Below are positions 1 through 10,130 of a DNA stretch of 64,000 bases, one piece after another; within the stretch, counting starts at the first letter, position 1, and each line of letters begins with the position of its first letter. The translations under genes and the position numbers were made by a program. This DNA is from Lojkania enalia. Taxonomy: Eukaryota > Ascomycota > Dothideomycetes > Pleosporales. Below the pieces are notes generated by a model. The model had not been told where the DNA came from. It worked only from the letters and a program-made list of their open reading frames with translations, and ran no database searches. The stretch spans positions 496,001 through 560,000 of the forward strand of contig ML986584.1 of assembly GCA_010094045.1 (NCBI GenBank), given 5' to 3'.

Positions 1-312
1 TATTTTGTCTCAATTATACTTTCAATTCATATTTAGCATATTTATATTATATAGAGAATATATGGTGCCGTAGAGCGAGAAGTGTATGGGCATGATTCCG
101 AAGAGGCATTCTATCCTTTACGCTGAAATCCATTCACAGGGCTGATGTATCTGAACTTGATTCAGAAACATGCCAGCATCTGCAGCGATGCATTCGATGA
201 ATAGTGGCTTATATAAACAGCTGTATACATTTAGAAATGGCCTATATGCCACAAATCCTAAAACGTCAGCAACGAAATATTGCTTCGAAATATGGACGAC
301 CCTCAAACAAGT
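1..312. other. Non-coding left edge
   Basis: AT-rich sequence with only short shadow frames and no recognisable domain. It lies just upstream of the kinase relic and may hold its lost 5' end. Confidence 0.4.
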
Positions 313-1089
313 CGTTGGAGGGTTATTAAACAGCTCAGCGGTGGGGGTCGAAGCAACAGTGTCATCCTTCTAGTCGAAATAAGAGCAATGGAAAATAAGA
401 AAGGAAGAAATTGCTAAGCATAGATGATATCTGTGAGGGTTTTCAAGAGCTGAAAACAGCAACCTGAAACAGCTTCGAGATCGTCCATTTGCAACTAAGT
501 GGATTTCTTGTCATGACCCTTCATATCAGCAACCACAGATATGTGCCTTATATCTGGAGTATCTTGATAGAGGTACGCTGCATAATGTTGCGGGGAGATA
601 TTCTAAACGCCAGCGACCATTTCCGGAAGCGTTAACATTGTGGGTATGCTGCAGAACGCCCACCGAATAGGAACTCCAGGGAGCCGTGGAACTTTATCCT
701 ACATAGAGATATCAAGCTTGAAAACGTATCCTTAGTCTCTCCTAACAGGGTCATTGAGGGAACGTATCTGAAAGTAAAGTTGGGATTTCGGATGCGCCAC
801 CAATATAAAGGAATGAGAACGGCGTACGGCTACACAAACTAGAGTAAACCAACACGATAGGAACTAGGTACCACCTAAGATACCGACGTTCACATCCAGC
901 AGTGACGTGTATCAGGTCGGTGCAGTCATTTATTGCCTTTGCAGACTGGCTTCTTGGCCGGATTTCTCGCTCATGAGCCGCCAGGACTATCCCATTAGAC
1001 AAAACTATAGTTACCAATTACATAAAATGCTGAGGAAGTGTCTAACACTGGATTCGGAGAAGAGGATAGGTCTCTCGGATCTTTGGTAG
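313..1089 (+). pseudogene. Decayed eukaryotic protein kinase
   Basis: Pieces of a Ser/Thr protein kinase domain occur in the right order but in different frames with stops between them. From 313 comes a glycine-loop-like piece (WRVIKQLSGGGRSNSV). Near 455-605 is an alphaC-to-hinge piece (LKQLRDRPFATKW, then CALYLEYLDRGTLHN). Near 690-735 is the catalytic-loop motif HRDIKLENV, followed by VKLGF where KLGDFG is expected. From about 885 is the alphaF region (SSDVYQVGAVIYCL), ending near 1089 with a C-lobe tail (CLTLDSEKRIGLSDLW). The HRD Asp and the Asn survive, but the VAIK lysine and intact DFG are not visible. The order and motifs are direct observation; calling it a pseudogene follows from at least three frame changes or stops that no consistent intron set resolves. 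The kinase subfamily cannot be named. Confidence 0.75.
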
Positions 1090-1614
1090 CTGGTTGAGTT
1101 AAGTCTATCCGATAACTTGCCAGACGAAGCGATATTAGTCCCTTAGGCTGCCAATGAAGGTTTTGATTCTCATTGCCTTAGGAATATATAGAGAGGGATA
1201 TGGCAACTGTGGAAGTATTAAGTTTTGCTTGGATGGGTTATACCTATCCACATCGGAGTATTGCGGAACTTGTGCCTTGCTTTGTGTTTTTTGAAATACT
1301 TTTCCTAGTTCCAAGGACTAAGATACTTTGTCACTTTTGACCATCCATCTTAGATCCCAAATGATCGCAATGATCATATCAATTAGCTGCTACCTGATTG
1401 TCTGAAGCGCAACTGCACGTGAAAGCGACATTCACCGCTTCCTAATCGGGCGTCTAGAGCCCCGTTCGTTTAGCGAGAGAACGTAAACAACATAAGCTTC
1501 TCCAAAGTCACACTTAACGGTGCATGAAACTTCAACGCGCCCACAAAGCGAGTAACGGTATCCACAGACCATTCTTGCCTCAGTCTCAATGCTTCATCTC
1601 TAATTGCGCCCTAC
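1090..1614. other. Intergenic stretch
   Basis: Sequence between the kinase relic and the 2EXR gene. No domain or RNA is seen; its right end should contain the promoter of the 2EXR gene. Confidence 0.4.
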
Positions 1615-2452
1615 ATGTCGACCTCACCTCATCCGCAACAAGATGAGGATGACAATAATGTAAATCTCTCAGAGTTCCACCTCTTTGGCCAGTTGCCACG
1701 ACATTTACGCGCGAAGATATGGACCTTCGCCTGCCCACCACCACGCACTCGGTAAGTTTCGCTCGTCGCGCAGAAATAACTTATTACCACTCTAACTCGC
1801 CTCGCCCGGCTTATAAAGCTTCCTTGAGATCTATGCTCATACCAAAACACCCTACACAAGCGATGCACGCATCCGATTCATCCCCCGGCTCTGTCCACTC
1901 TTCCACACAACAAGCGAGTCGCGGGCCGCAATCATGGCAGCGCACGGCGGACGGATCGTTTGCTTGTATACGCGACCGAAGCAAACATGGTTCTACTTCA
2001 ATTTCGAACGAGATATTCTATTCCTCTCCTCCCGATTTTCCGCTACTGACGAGCCGAGACCCAACGAGACGTACCGGCTGCGAGAATTAGAGTGCCTGAT
2101 GCCATATCAATATCTTTCCCAGGTCCGTAGACTAGCAGTCACGTACTCGGGCACAGATGACTATTCGCGGATTGCGCTCGTCCTGCGGTGGTTGAAGCGA
2201 CTGGAAACTTTATATGTCCCGATAATTGACTGGTGGAGTTCTCGACCGGTTAAGAGGTTGGTGAGACAAGGATTTCCGTCAGTAGGGGACGTGTCCGATA
2301 GTATCTCTAGTAATCTAGAGGATCTGGAGGGTGAGGAGACCGAGGATGAGGACGAAGACGAAGTGGGAGGGAGGGTTGAGAGAAAGGTCAGAGTTACTGA
2401 GGTTGAACTGAGACTCGATGAGGGCAACAAGGACTATTTGCATGAGTTGTAA
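1615..2452 (+). CDS. 2EXR domain-containing protein
   Basis: Two exons, 1615..1751 and 1819..2452, joined across a 67-nt intron (GTAAGT donor, CTAAC branch, AAAG acceptor), give 256 aa. The N-terminus has the 2EXR signature: FHLFGQLPRHLRAKIW (about residues 18-33) and then the ACPPPRTR segment. This domain is common in fungal proteins linked to heterokaryon-incompatibility-like families, but its biochemical role is unknown. The middle contains the usual second block with WFYFNFERDILFLSS. The tail is strongly acidic (runs of D/E, about residues 210-235), which is an addition to the domain. The ATG at 1615 is the first in frame and directly precedes the domain. There is no signal peptide or membrane segment. 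Family assignment is firm; function is not inferred. Confidence 0.8.
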
Positions 2453-5191
2453 GATATTGAGATGGGATAGTCAAAGATCATGCCGGATTGATACTAGGAG
2501 CGAGGCCAGCAATGCGCAGGTAACCCATTAACCAGTGTAACTAAATTCGTACGTCCGTCACCATACGGGGCTTGTTGGCGTCGGCTTTTGTGATACGAGA
2601 TGTTTCGGGGCTCAATAGGGAAAAAGCCAACGGCCATGGATGGATTGTTTAGACCATGGGAATCCAATGAAGTATTGTTGATAACTTGACTCGTCAGGTC
2701 CTACAGCAGCCGTTTAGCTGGAGTGTTTCTAGTATTAATTGAACTAGTGACCCATCACATATTCTGAGGAACTCTTGATATAATTTCTCTGATCTGTTTT
2801 TCTAAAGTCTCTAGAATTGCACCATGGCAGACACTTTCAACTATACATGGATAGATTCGAATGTTCTCGTTGCCCAAAAAACCTATAGAGCGAAATGGTG
2901 CCTGCGCTTTGTCAGCGACAAGCTTCACTCATAAGTTTCGTTTCGTGTCTCGCGTCCACAATTTCAGTGGTCTGTATTTCTGAAACCATTCACGATAAGC
3001 CGCGAGGAGTTCCTAGACAAGTTGTGATACTTAGATATTGAGAGATATCGGACTAAGCACCACTGTTATAGCCTTTGCGGAGGGCGACCTGAACTGGTCC
3101 ATGTGGTTCATTCGTATCGCATCAAATAAGGTATTCACATTGAACGACACTAGCTCGATCTCGTGTGCTCCGTCTCGAAGATAATTTTGCAGCTGCGGCA
3201 ACAATTATAATTCAAACACGTACAGTCTGTGTCCCTATGGGTCACACTTCCTAGCTCTTGGCCTTCTATTACATTACTATTGTTTAAGTAGACTATTTCG
3301 GATCCACGTAGGTAATAAAGATACTGGGTTCTAAAGATCTCACAATCATTGTGTGTCCAGAGTTTATTTATTACAAGATCTTAAACTCTGATTTTGCTGA
3401 AGACTTTGGATGCCTCGTTTCTGGACTCGCTGGTCCCGTGAAGGGTCGATGGAAGTCTAGATAACTTGGAGCTTCCATCTTGTTGCAAAGACAATCACAC
3501 AGTCCGGTGGGAAGCTAATGCGGCCGCTTCCCAGGCCATGAATCTAAACTCGGAAGGGAGACAAGAGAAATATAGAGAGTAGTAGTCCAGCAGGGCTTTG
3601 CGGGAGGAACTATAACTCGGATATATGTTGCAACTTTTTGCAAGTTTTAGGGCTCAACATCTTTTTTCGGTTTGGAATCCTATAAAAGAAAAGTTACTAT
3701 CTGCGGCCTAACTATCTAGGACTTAGTAGGGAGGGGGAAATTATCGCGAGGTACAAACGGACACACTGTGAATAGCGAGAAACAGTCCCGAGTTTGTGGA
3801 TTTGAAGGACTTATTACTAGCTATATAGGACGGAGAAAGAAATATACTGGTAGGAATCCAAGAAAGCGAACGGTTGATCCATTCGCTTAAAATGGACAGT
3901 GGATAGAAAATACACGGCGCGGATATGTTGCCCAAATCATATCTACGGTTCGCAGAGGATCTATCCAGCGCAGACGAGTCATCGAAAACCGAAGGAACGA
4001 AAGCTAGTTCTCCGAACAACCGCTTGACGTAATACTAATGAGCAAGCTCAATGTTTTCCTTAATATATACTTTTTTCCAAGAGCAACTAAAGCATTCTTG
4101 GTGCATTTAAGGTACTATAGACGAGAGAGTAATATATCCTAAAAAGAAGTACGTCTCCTTTTATTTTGTTTCAACATCACTAAAGGCAGTATCAAGTATC
4201 AAGTTCCTCGCTATCTCAGCCCGATTCCACCTTCGTGTTAGGTAAAGGTAAGGGTAGGTGAATGTAGAATGGTCTCGGCTCCCACTCGCTCTGTCGCACA
4301 CCACCTGATGGCGGGCGCGACCTTGCTAGGTAAACACTGCCTAGGTAGCGCCTAATCACGTGAGCCGCGCACGGGCTAGGGCTGCTAGTGTTTATAAACG
4401 CGCCCTCCTTCCCCCTTCCTCCTCTTTTCTTTTCTTTCATACTTACCTTGTTAGGGTCACCGTGATCAAGAAGACGGGCGACCAATCAGGATCTCCTGCA
4501 TTGCACAGCGCGGAGAGGTTTTGGTTTGAATCTCCTTCGGGGGCTTCACTGGCGCAATTTTTGCTGGCTCACTTTTTCATTGATTCTATCGTCGTTGGGT
4601 GGTAGGTTGAAGAAAAGGATACTAAAGACGGTTGCACCACGCGCCATCTCCATGGAACGTTCCGGCTTCGCACGATGAGGCTCGAGGAGGAATAGAGTCT
4701 CGTTTGCTGGTTCATTGACGCTGCAATAGAAATGGGATTTTGTTCTATGCGCACTTGCATGCAGTCCTCGCAAGGTTGGGGAATATGTAGGAAGGTGGAT
4801 TGAGAGCATGGCTAGACAGCTCAGTGCCGATTTTAGGACTCAATGTTTACCTCTTGTTATCATATCATTTTCCAATATGGAGTGCAGCAAACTTCCAAGT
4901 CTTCTCACTTATTCCGCTGTAGGAGTCGTTATGCCTAATGCAGTTCCGTCGATTCCGACAACATCATTGCCTAGGTACTTCGTGCTTGCCTTTTCTGCGA
5001 TTGTGCTGGTCAAACACCTACGAGGTAGCTTCTAACCTTCTGGCATTTCGCAGTGTCAGACGCCTTACTATCTTAGTCCTTGTCCTAATACCCACTAAAT
5101 AAACGATGCTAATATGCCAAAGCATCGTTTGCTCAATACCTTCAGCAATCAGGGTATCTAAAATGGCTTGTGTTGTTGCCTCACACTTCTT
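2453..5191. other. Long intergenic stretch without a supported gene
   Basis: About 2.7 kb with no recognisable protein family in any frame. A 36-codon frame at 2824..2934 starts with ATG but matches nothing I know. The block 4210-4560 is CT-rich with open frames on both strands, typical of low-complexity sequence rather than genes. The part from about 5040 lies 3' of the rescue-factor gene. Confidence 0.5.
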
Positions 5192-5743
5192 TTATTCCAC
5201 TTTACCATGACCTTCACCTGGTATTGCCGCCGCATGACTTTCTTGCCTGTTGTCTGCATCCAATGCTCCATCCCATGTCCCATCTTCGACCTCTCCGGGT
5301 TTGGCCGCGGCAAGTTCCCTATACTTTCTCCTCTTCTTCTTATCTGCGCTAGCCTTCTTCTTGCTCTTCACTCTCGCCTTAATTGCCGTTCTACTTTGCT
5401 CACCGAGCTCCAGTTCTTCAATGCGTTCTCCAAGTATTTGTCTTGCGATCTTTCGGTTCTGACTACGTGATCTGGTTTCCTGGATTTTGATCACAATGCC
5501 CGTGGGAAGGTGCTTGAGTTGCACGGCCGAGGAGGTCTTGTTGATTTTTTGACCACCTGGACCGCTGCCTTTCAGGAAGTTCTCCTCAATCTCCGAATCG
5601 AGAATTACGCGTCGGGGAGGAAGCTGTTTCGCAAGGCTAATGTGGGTGGTTGTGAACGGCCGAGCGTGACGAAGGACATTGCGGACGATGAAAGGACTTG
5701 TGGGACGGAGGTGCGGGAGCCGAGAAAATATGGATAGAGGCAT
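5192..5743 (-). CDS. Mitochondrial class I release-factor-like ribosome rescue protein (Rso55/MTRFR type)
   Basis: Intronless, 183 aa from the ATG at 5743. The core is the peptidyl-tRNA hydrolysis domain of class I release factors: GSGPGGQKINKTSSAV places the catalytic GGQ at residues 63-65. It is followed by a basic C-terminal helix rich in K/R (about residues 125-160). It lacks the codon-recognition domain of full release factors, so it fits the small mitochondrial rescue factors (yeast Rso55, human MTRFR/C12orf65) that release stalled peptides on mitoribosomes. The frame stays open to an earlier ATG at 5917, but the Met at 5743 begins a typical mitochondrial presequence (MPLSIFSRLPHLRP, Arg/Ser-rich, no acids), so I chose it. 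It is transcribed divergently from the ssSPT gene. Function follows from the family; residues are seen directly. Confidence 0.8.
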   Translation of the reverse strand: MPLSIFSRLPHLRPTSPFIVRNVLRHARPFTTTHISLAKQLPPRRVILDSEIEENFLKGSGPGGQKINKTSSAVQLKHLPTGIVIKIQETRSRSQNRKIARQILGERIEELELGEQSRTAIKARVKSKKKASADKKKRRKYRELAAAKPGEVEDGTWDGALDADNRQESHAAAIPGEGHGKVE

Positions 5744-6105
5744 TGATTTCGAAACGAGTGCGGGAGATGTATAGACGAGCATTAAGATAGCATGATGCAT
5801 AGAATGTTCTTTCGCAAACTCGACGTTCTCGAAGGCCAAAAACCCCTGCTCCGCGTTAAAGCCGACGGATCGCACCGTATGCAGGGACGTTGCAACTAGA
5901 TGTTTACGGAGCGGCATGTATGATTCGGAGCGAGCGAGAGTTCAGGCACAGCCCCTTCGTCATTTAATTATCGTGCACGAACGACACTTCTGAAAAGTGA
6001 GCTTAACACTACTACCGCTCCCTGATCTCTGCAACCAAGTATACGATTACTGCCTGCGGATTACTGACGTCGCGTTGTAGCTTTCAGGAAATTCAATTGA
6101 CGACC
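5744..6105. promoter_or_regulatory. Shared promoter between rescue factor (-) and ssSPT-like gene (+)
   Basis: The 362 bp between the two divergent start codons must drive both genes. If the upstream ATG at 5917 is the real start of the rescue factor, only about 190 bp remain. No clear TATA or known operator is recognised. Confidence 0.45.
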
Positions 6106-6629
6106 ATGATGGACTCGGCTTCCGTCTCCACTATCATCCTGCTCGCCGCAGCTTCCGCGTTACTCCTTGCCGCAATGCTGTATCCGTCTTCGCTGCTGCG
6201 CTGGCTACAGCGAAAGCGGTACCAGTATGAAGTCACTTTTTCGCTCTACATGCTTACTCCAGTCGAGAAATTCATCTTCAGTACGTCCCCTTTCGTCACC
6301 ATACCCCTTTCTCCGCTGGAGCCACGATCGCCATATTCAGGTAAAGAGAAACGCTAAATGTAGTGCTAGACTCAGTGCTCTTTCTCCTCCTCTCCCTACT
6401 CATCATAGCCGCCTCCCTCTACCTCCCCGAACACATTACCATCATCGCAAACCGAATTGTGTACTACTTTCTCGGTGACGACGACTCCCGCACCAACAAA
6501 GCCGCGCAACAAGTCCTCAGCACCTCCTCACACATTATCCGCGAAGCCTCAACCCAACTACTCGGCAAAAACACCATCAACCCAGCCGATGCTCTCGCCG
6601 GGCGGGGCCGAGGCTACATGGAGCCGTAG
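6106..6629 (+). CDS. Serine palmitoyltransferase small-subunit-like protein (ssSPT)
   Basis: Two exons, 6106..6280 and 6364..6629, with an 83-nt intron (GTACGT...TAG) that creates the codon ATG across the junction, give 146 aa. The central signature matches animal SPTSSA/B: RYQYEVTFSLYMLTPVEKF corresponds to their YQYLLVTALYMLEPWE block, followed by a second membrane helix (VLFLLLSLLIIAASLYL) and PEHI. An additional N-terminal hydrophobic segment (about residues 8-27) precedes it. Small subunits bind the Lcb1/Lcb2 serine palmitoyltransferase in the ER and raise its activity in the first step of sphingolipid synthesis. The hydrophilic tail of about 65 residues is longer than in the human proteins. 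The assignment rests on one short motif region, so I hold it as probable. The two adjacent ATGs at 6106 and 6109 are equivalent candidates. Confidence 0.7.
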
Positions 6630-7721
6630 CACTCCCTCTCACGCTGTCAGCCTAAGTTTGCGTCCGGACTGCCCGCGGAACACGTTCGTCTCCGGGACTA
6701 CGGAAGTGGAAGAATTTGTACATTCGGTATATAGGGTTCTCGAAGCGAAGGGGAACGTGGCACCGGCGTCTCGTTGTTTGCCGTAGTTCTTGCGCGCCGT
6801 TTGGGGGCGAATAAGAGACAAGATAATGTTTGGGATACCCCGTACAAGGCTGATATTATGCCATGGCAACCTTGTTGTTGGTGCTTAACATGGAAGGCGG
6901 TTGTAATAATTGCATAGCGGCTGGGCGTTTAGGGTCCGGGCCGAAGGACGGGCCGTCTCTCTCGAATGCTTGCTTTCGGGATAATACTTAATCTTAATGA
7001 GCTTTTTCTATATCAGTCATACTTGTCCGGTCCGAAGCATTTGGAGTCCACGGAACTGGGGTTAATTCTATTGTCGAATGACATGGGAAATGTTCCTGCA
7101 CCAGCTCCTGCCTCAAACATTGAGCCCTACAAAGCATTACTTCCCCATCGGGAAGGCATGATGTTGCCTTTCAATCGATCAACTAGTCTAAGAAGTGGTC
7201 CGCTCATGTTTCAGATGCCATTCATATTGCAATTAACTCTGGTACCTGACCCAGACCCGTGCACTCGGGCAGTTGGGTCGGCATAATTGAGCTGACGTGG
7301 GCTATAACTGATGATGGCTGATGGCATTGCCCTTCAGGATTGGGGTTAACAGGATGGAATTATAATATTGCCACCTATATCAACAAATCATGACCAGTTG
7401 CCCGTCCCCTGGAGGAAAGTCTGCTAACCACTCCATCCCCCCAACAAAAGATTGCTCGAGGTGCCATATGAAAAAGGTGAACATATCATACTTCGTTCCA
7501 AATGTACATATACCTTCGTATTATCCTACATATCGGGCTGAAGATTGACAGAAGAAATAACAAGCTACGGTAAAATATAAGTATGGGCGTCGGACTACAT
7601 GTATATCCTACAGAGCGGCACCATTTTTTATGAACAGACAGTAAAGGAGCACCGGGCTCGTAATCGACCGTTATGTCCGCCAAAAGTAATCTCTGTATTT
7701 GTTTCGAGTCCTCGAGATCGA
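6630..7721. other. Intergenic region between convergent genes
   Basis: Contains the 3' ends of the ssSPT-like gene and of the gene read from the right. Open frames here (for example 6966..7286) show no family resemblance and are not called. Confidence 0.45.
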
Positions 7722-8348
7722 TCAATTTCCGAACATGACACGAACAGCGTTCGCGAGTGCAGATGTAGTGTAGTTGTTACAAGTGACTATGGCCGGAAAA
7801 TCGATCAGTCCTTCTTCATGGGCTTGTCTAGCCACACCGTTGGTGATCAGGAGTACGAAGGTCGGAACATCGGCAAGAGTCTTGTTCTCGTTGACTTTTT
7901 GGAGGACACTGTTCGCGAATCTCGCCTGGGCGTCGTAGGCTTTCGGATCGTAGCTAGTAACATTCTCCGTAGAGCAGATCACAATGATGATCGCGCCGCT
8001 CGCGCCGAGAAAGTCGACGTGGGTATCGGTCATACCGTGGTCTAGTCGGTAGGGAACATGACGAACCTGCCTCGGAAGCATTCTCCCAAGAGGCTCGAAA
8101 GGGTCCATGTTTCTTGCCAGTACTGTTGATGGTGGATGAGGGACGAAAGGGGTAAAGAGAGTAATCCATTCCGCTTCATTCAACTGTCGAAGTCGAGATA
8201 ATGTTGCAGAAGGACATTTAACAATAGATGCACTGTCAGTGGCAGCGCTCTGTAATAGAGCAGTGAGATTCGAGACCCCTGGGGAAGACATTTTGCGAGA
8301 GTGCTTTGAGTGAGGTTTGGAAGGAGTTCTGACTTTGCGTTCGCCCAT
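7722..8348 (-). CDS. Conserved-looking hypothetical protein
   Basis: A single open frame of 208 aa from the ATG at 8348; a second ATG at 8291 (MSSPGV) would give 188 aa. I do not recognise a named domain. The protein looks globular and soluble, with alternating hydrophobic strands and helices: a strand GAIIIVICST (about residue 120) is followed by a helix with FANSVLQKVNENKT, a second strand VPTFVLLITNG, and a C-terminal helix TSALANAVRVMF. This alternation suggests an alpha/beta fold. There is no signal peptide or membrane segment. The first 20 residues are basic and low complexity, which favours the second ATG. The antisense frame at 7599..8045 is its shadow. Reality as a gene is likely from length and amino-acid composition; function is unknown. 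Confidence 0.6.
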   Translation of the reverse strand: MGERKVRTPSKPHSKHSRKMSSPGVSNLTALLQSAATDSASIVKCPSATLSRLRQLNEAEWITLFTPFVPHPPSTVLARNMDPFEPLGRMLPRQVRHVPYRLDHGMTDTHVDFLGASGAIIIVICSTENVTSYDPKAYDAQARFANSVLQKVNENKTLADVPTFVLLITNGVARQAHEEGLIDFPAIVTCNNYTTSALANAVRVMFGN

Positions 8349-10130
8349 TGTCAAGGAAGGAGCCGGCGCCTTTTCAAACAGAGAACGGCTCTACTCGATA
8401 AAGTGATGTATTATGTAATACCACAACTTGAACAGCCCGATATTTCAAGATTCCCAAGAAGAGTGGTGAGAATGGAAAGGAGTGGCGAGCAGTCGCAGGC
8501 CCTGTTCCCTTTTGTTCTGTGCGGCGAACAGTCAAGATTCTGGACAGGTCTTCTCTACATTTGTCAGGGGCCTCTGAATGAGATATTCGGTCCTGGCCGA
8601 TGAATTAAGGCGCGAAGGCAGAATTGCTGCCTCAATGAGGCTTCCAAACAACGACCGAGCCAAAAAGGGTATCGCTAGCAGAAGGTGAAGCACTATGACA
8701 ATGTGAAGTGTTTCGAATACAATCAACAAGAAAGGACAAAGCATTTACCACCCATATACATCAGCCTCAATCCATGGAGTTGTTGGGCAAAGTTGATGTA
8801 TTAAGTGATGGCGGATCGCAGCCTGGACCGTGGCCTTGCTGATGGTTCCTGCGTACACTGATACGTGATGTTAATTAAGGAAAAAGCGCTTCCAAATATA
8901 CTGTCAATAATATTGAAGGTGGTCTTAATGGTGCTACGACATGAGGAAAACGGAAAGGTTGCACGAGATCTTGGGCTTTGATGTATACTAGAGTGGAAAA
9001 AGAAAGCAAGAGCCTTTGATCAGCTGCGGAGAGCCTGCCTACCGCAGTAGGGCGACACCTTCCAAGTCTCCGAGGTCCCGCTGACACACGGCATGAATGC
9101 TCCAGTGCGGCGTCGTTACACGAAAGGATTCGATTCAACGGGGAATTGCCCGTCTGGCGTAGAGACTAGACGTTGGGTAGCAAACGTGCCTGTCGAACGA
9201 TGAGCAGGGGACGTATCATGGTGGCAATAATGCTAATTCACATGCAAGAATAGGGCTCGAATATTGAAACATAGACAGAGTCCCAAAGCTGGAGACGAGG
9301 AATACTGGCCTGATTGCAACAGAGTGATGCTCCTCATGGCCGAAGCGGGCCCCTTGGCCGACACGCAACAAACGGGATGAAAGAGCACATTAGCCAAGCC
9401 GTGGGCAAAGCAAACGGGCCAGTAGAGTTGGGGCTGAGAGCCAGCAACCCGGGATGAGAGCATATGCGAAGATCCGCCATATGTACAGCATCGCCAATAT
9501 AGATAGCGCGGTGTGCGGGGGTGGTTGCGATTCGAGTCAACCAAGCGGGTGCGGAAAGCCGTTGCAAGTTAATCGTCAAATATACAAGGGCCTGCAGCCA
9601 CTCAGGCTGAGAGGGACCAAGCGAGTGCGCGCCAGCCGAAAGCACATTATCAATTGATGCTTGCTGTGTAACCTGTGTGGTCTTTGCATGCAGTCGGGGG
9701 AGAGCGACGGCCGCAAATGGTGCCCAGTGACCGAAAGGCCATGCAAGTGACTGCTGCAAGATAGAGTGCTGCAATTGGGTGCATACAAGGAGGTGCGGGT
9801 CGAATATGATGCGTCTCCCGACGAGCTTACGGGGAGGCCACCGCGTAGACTGTCATAGTGCATGGGGAGGGGAGCTCTGGGGTGACATTTGCGCGAGGCC
9901 CGGCGCCCCAATGCCGCTCCAGGAGGCGCCGGATGAGGTTGTTAGTGTGCGAGGAGCACACAGAACGTGTGTGTGGAGTGGAGCTGGCGCAAGATCTGGG
10001 GATTACTCGCGTAATTACCCGCATCGGGTAAGTCCGCGTCTGGTGGTGTAAATACTAGAGCAACGCGACGACCAGTCTGTCCATCGCTGACGCCCCGTCT
10101 TACTGCGTGCATAAATCAACGAGCAACGTG
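8349..10130. other. Intergenic stretch without a supported gene
   Basis: Roughly 1.8 kb between the unknown (-) gene and mis6 (+). The part 9000-10080 is GC-rich and open in several frames on both strands, but none has a recognisable domain or fungal codon pattern. The last few hundred bases should be the mis6 promoter. Confidence 0.45.

Noticed and set aside
5744..5917. N-terminal extension of the rescue factor from ATG 5917
   Set aside because: The extension is acidic in places and lacks presequence character, whereas the Met at 5743 starts a good mitochondrial presequence. Kept as an alternative only.
9233..10051. Cluster of medium frames on both strands
   Set aside because: No domain, no splice logic, and frames overlap on opposite strands.
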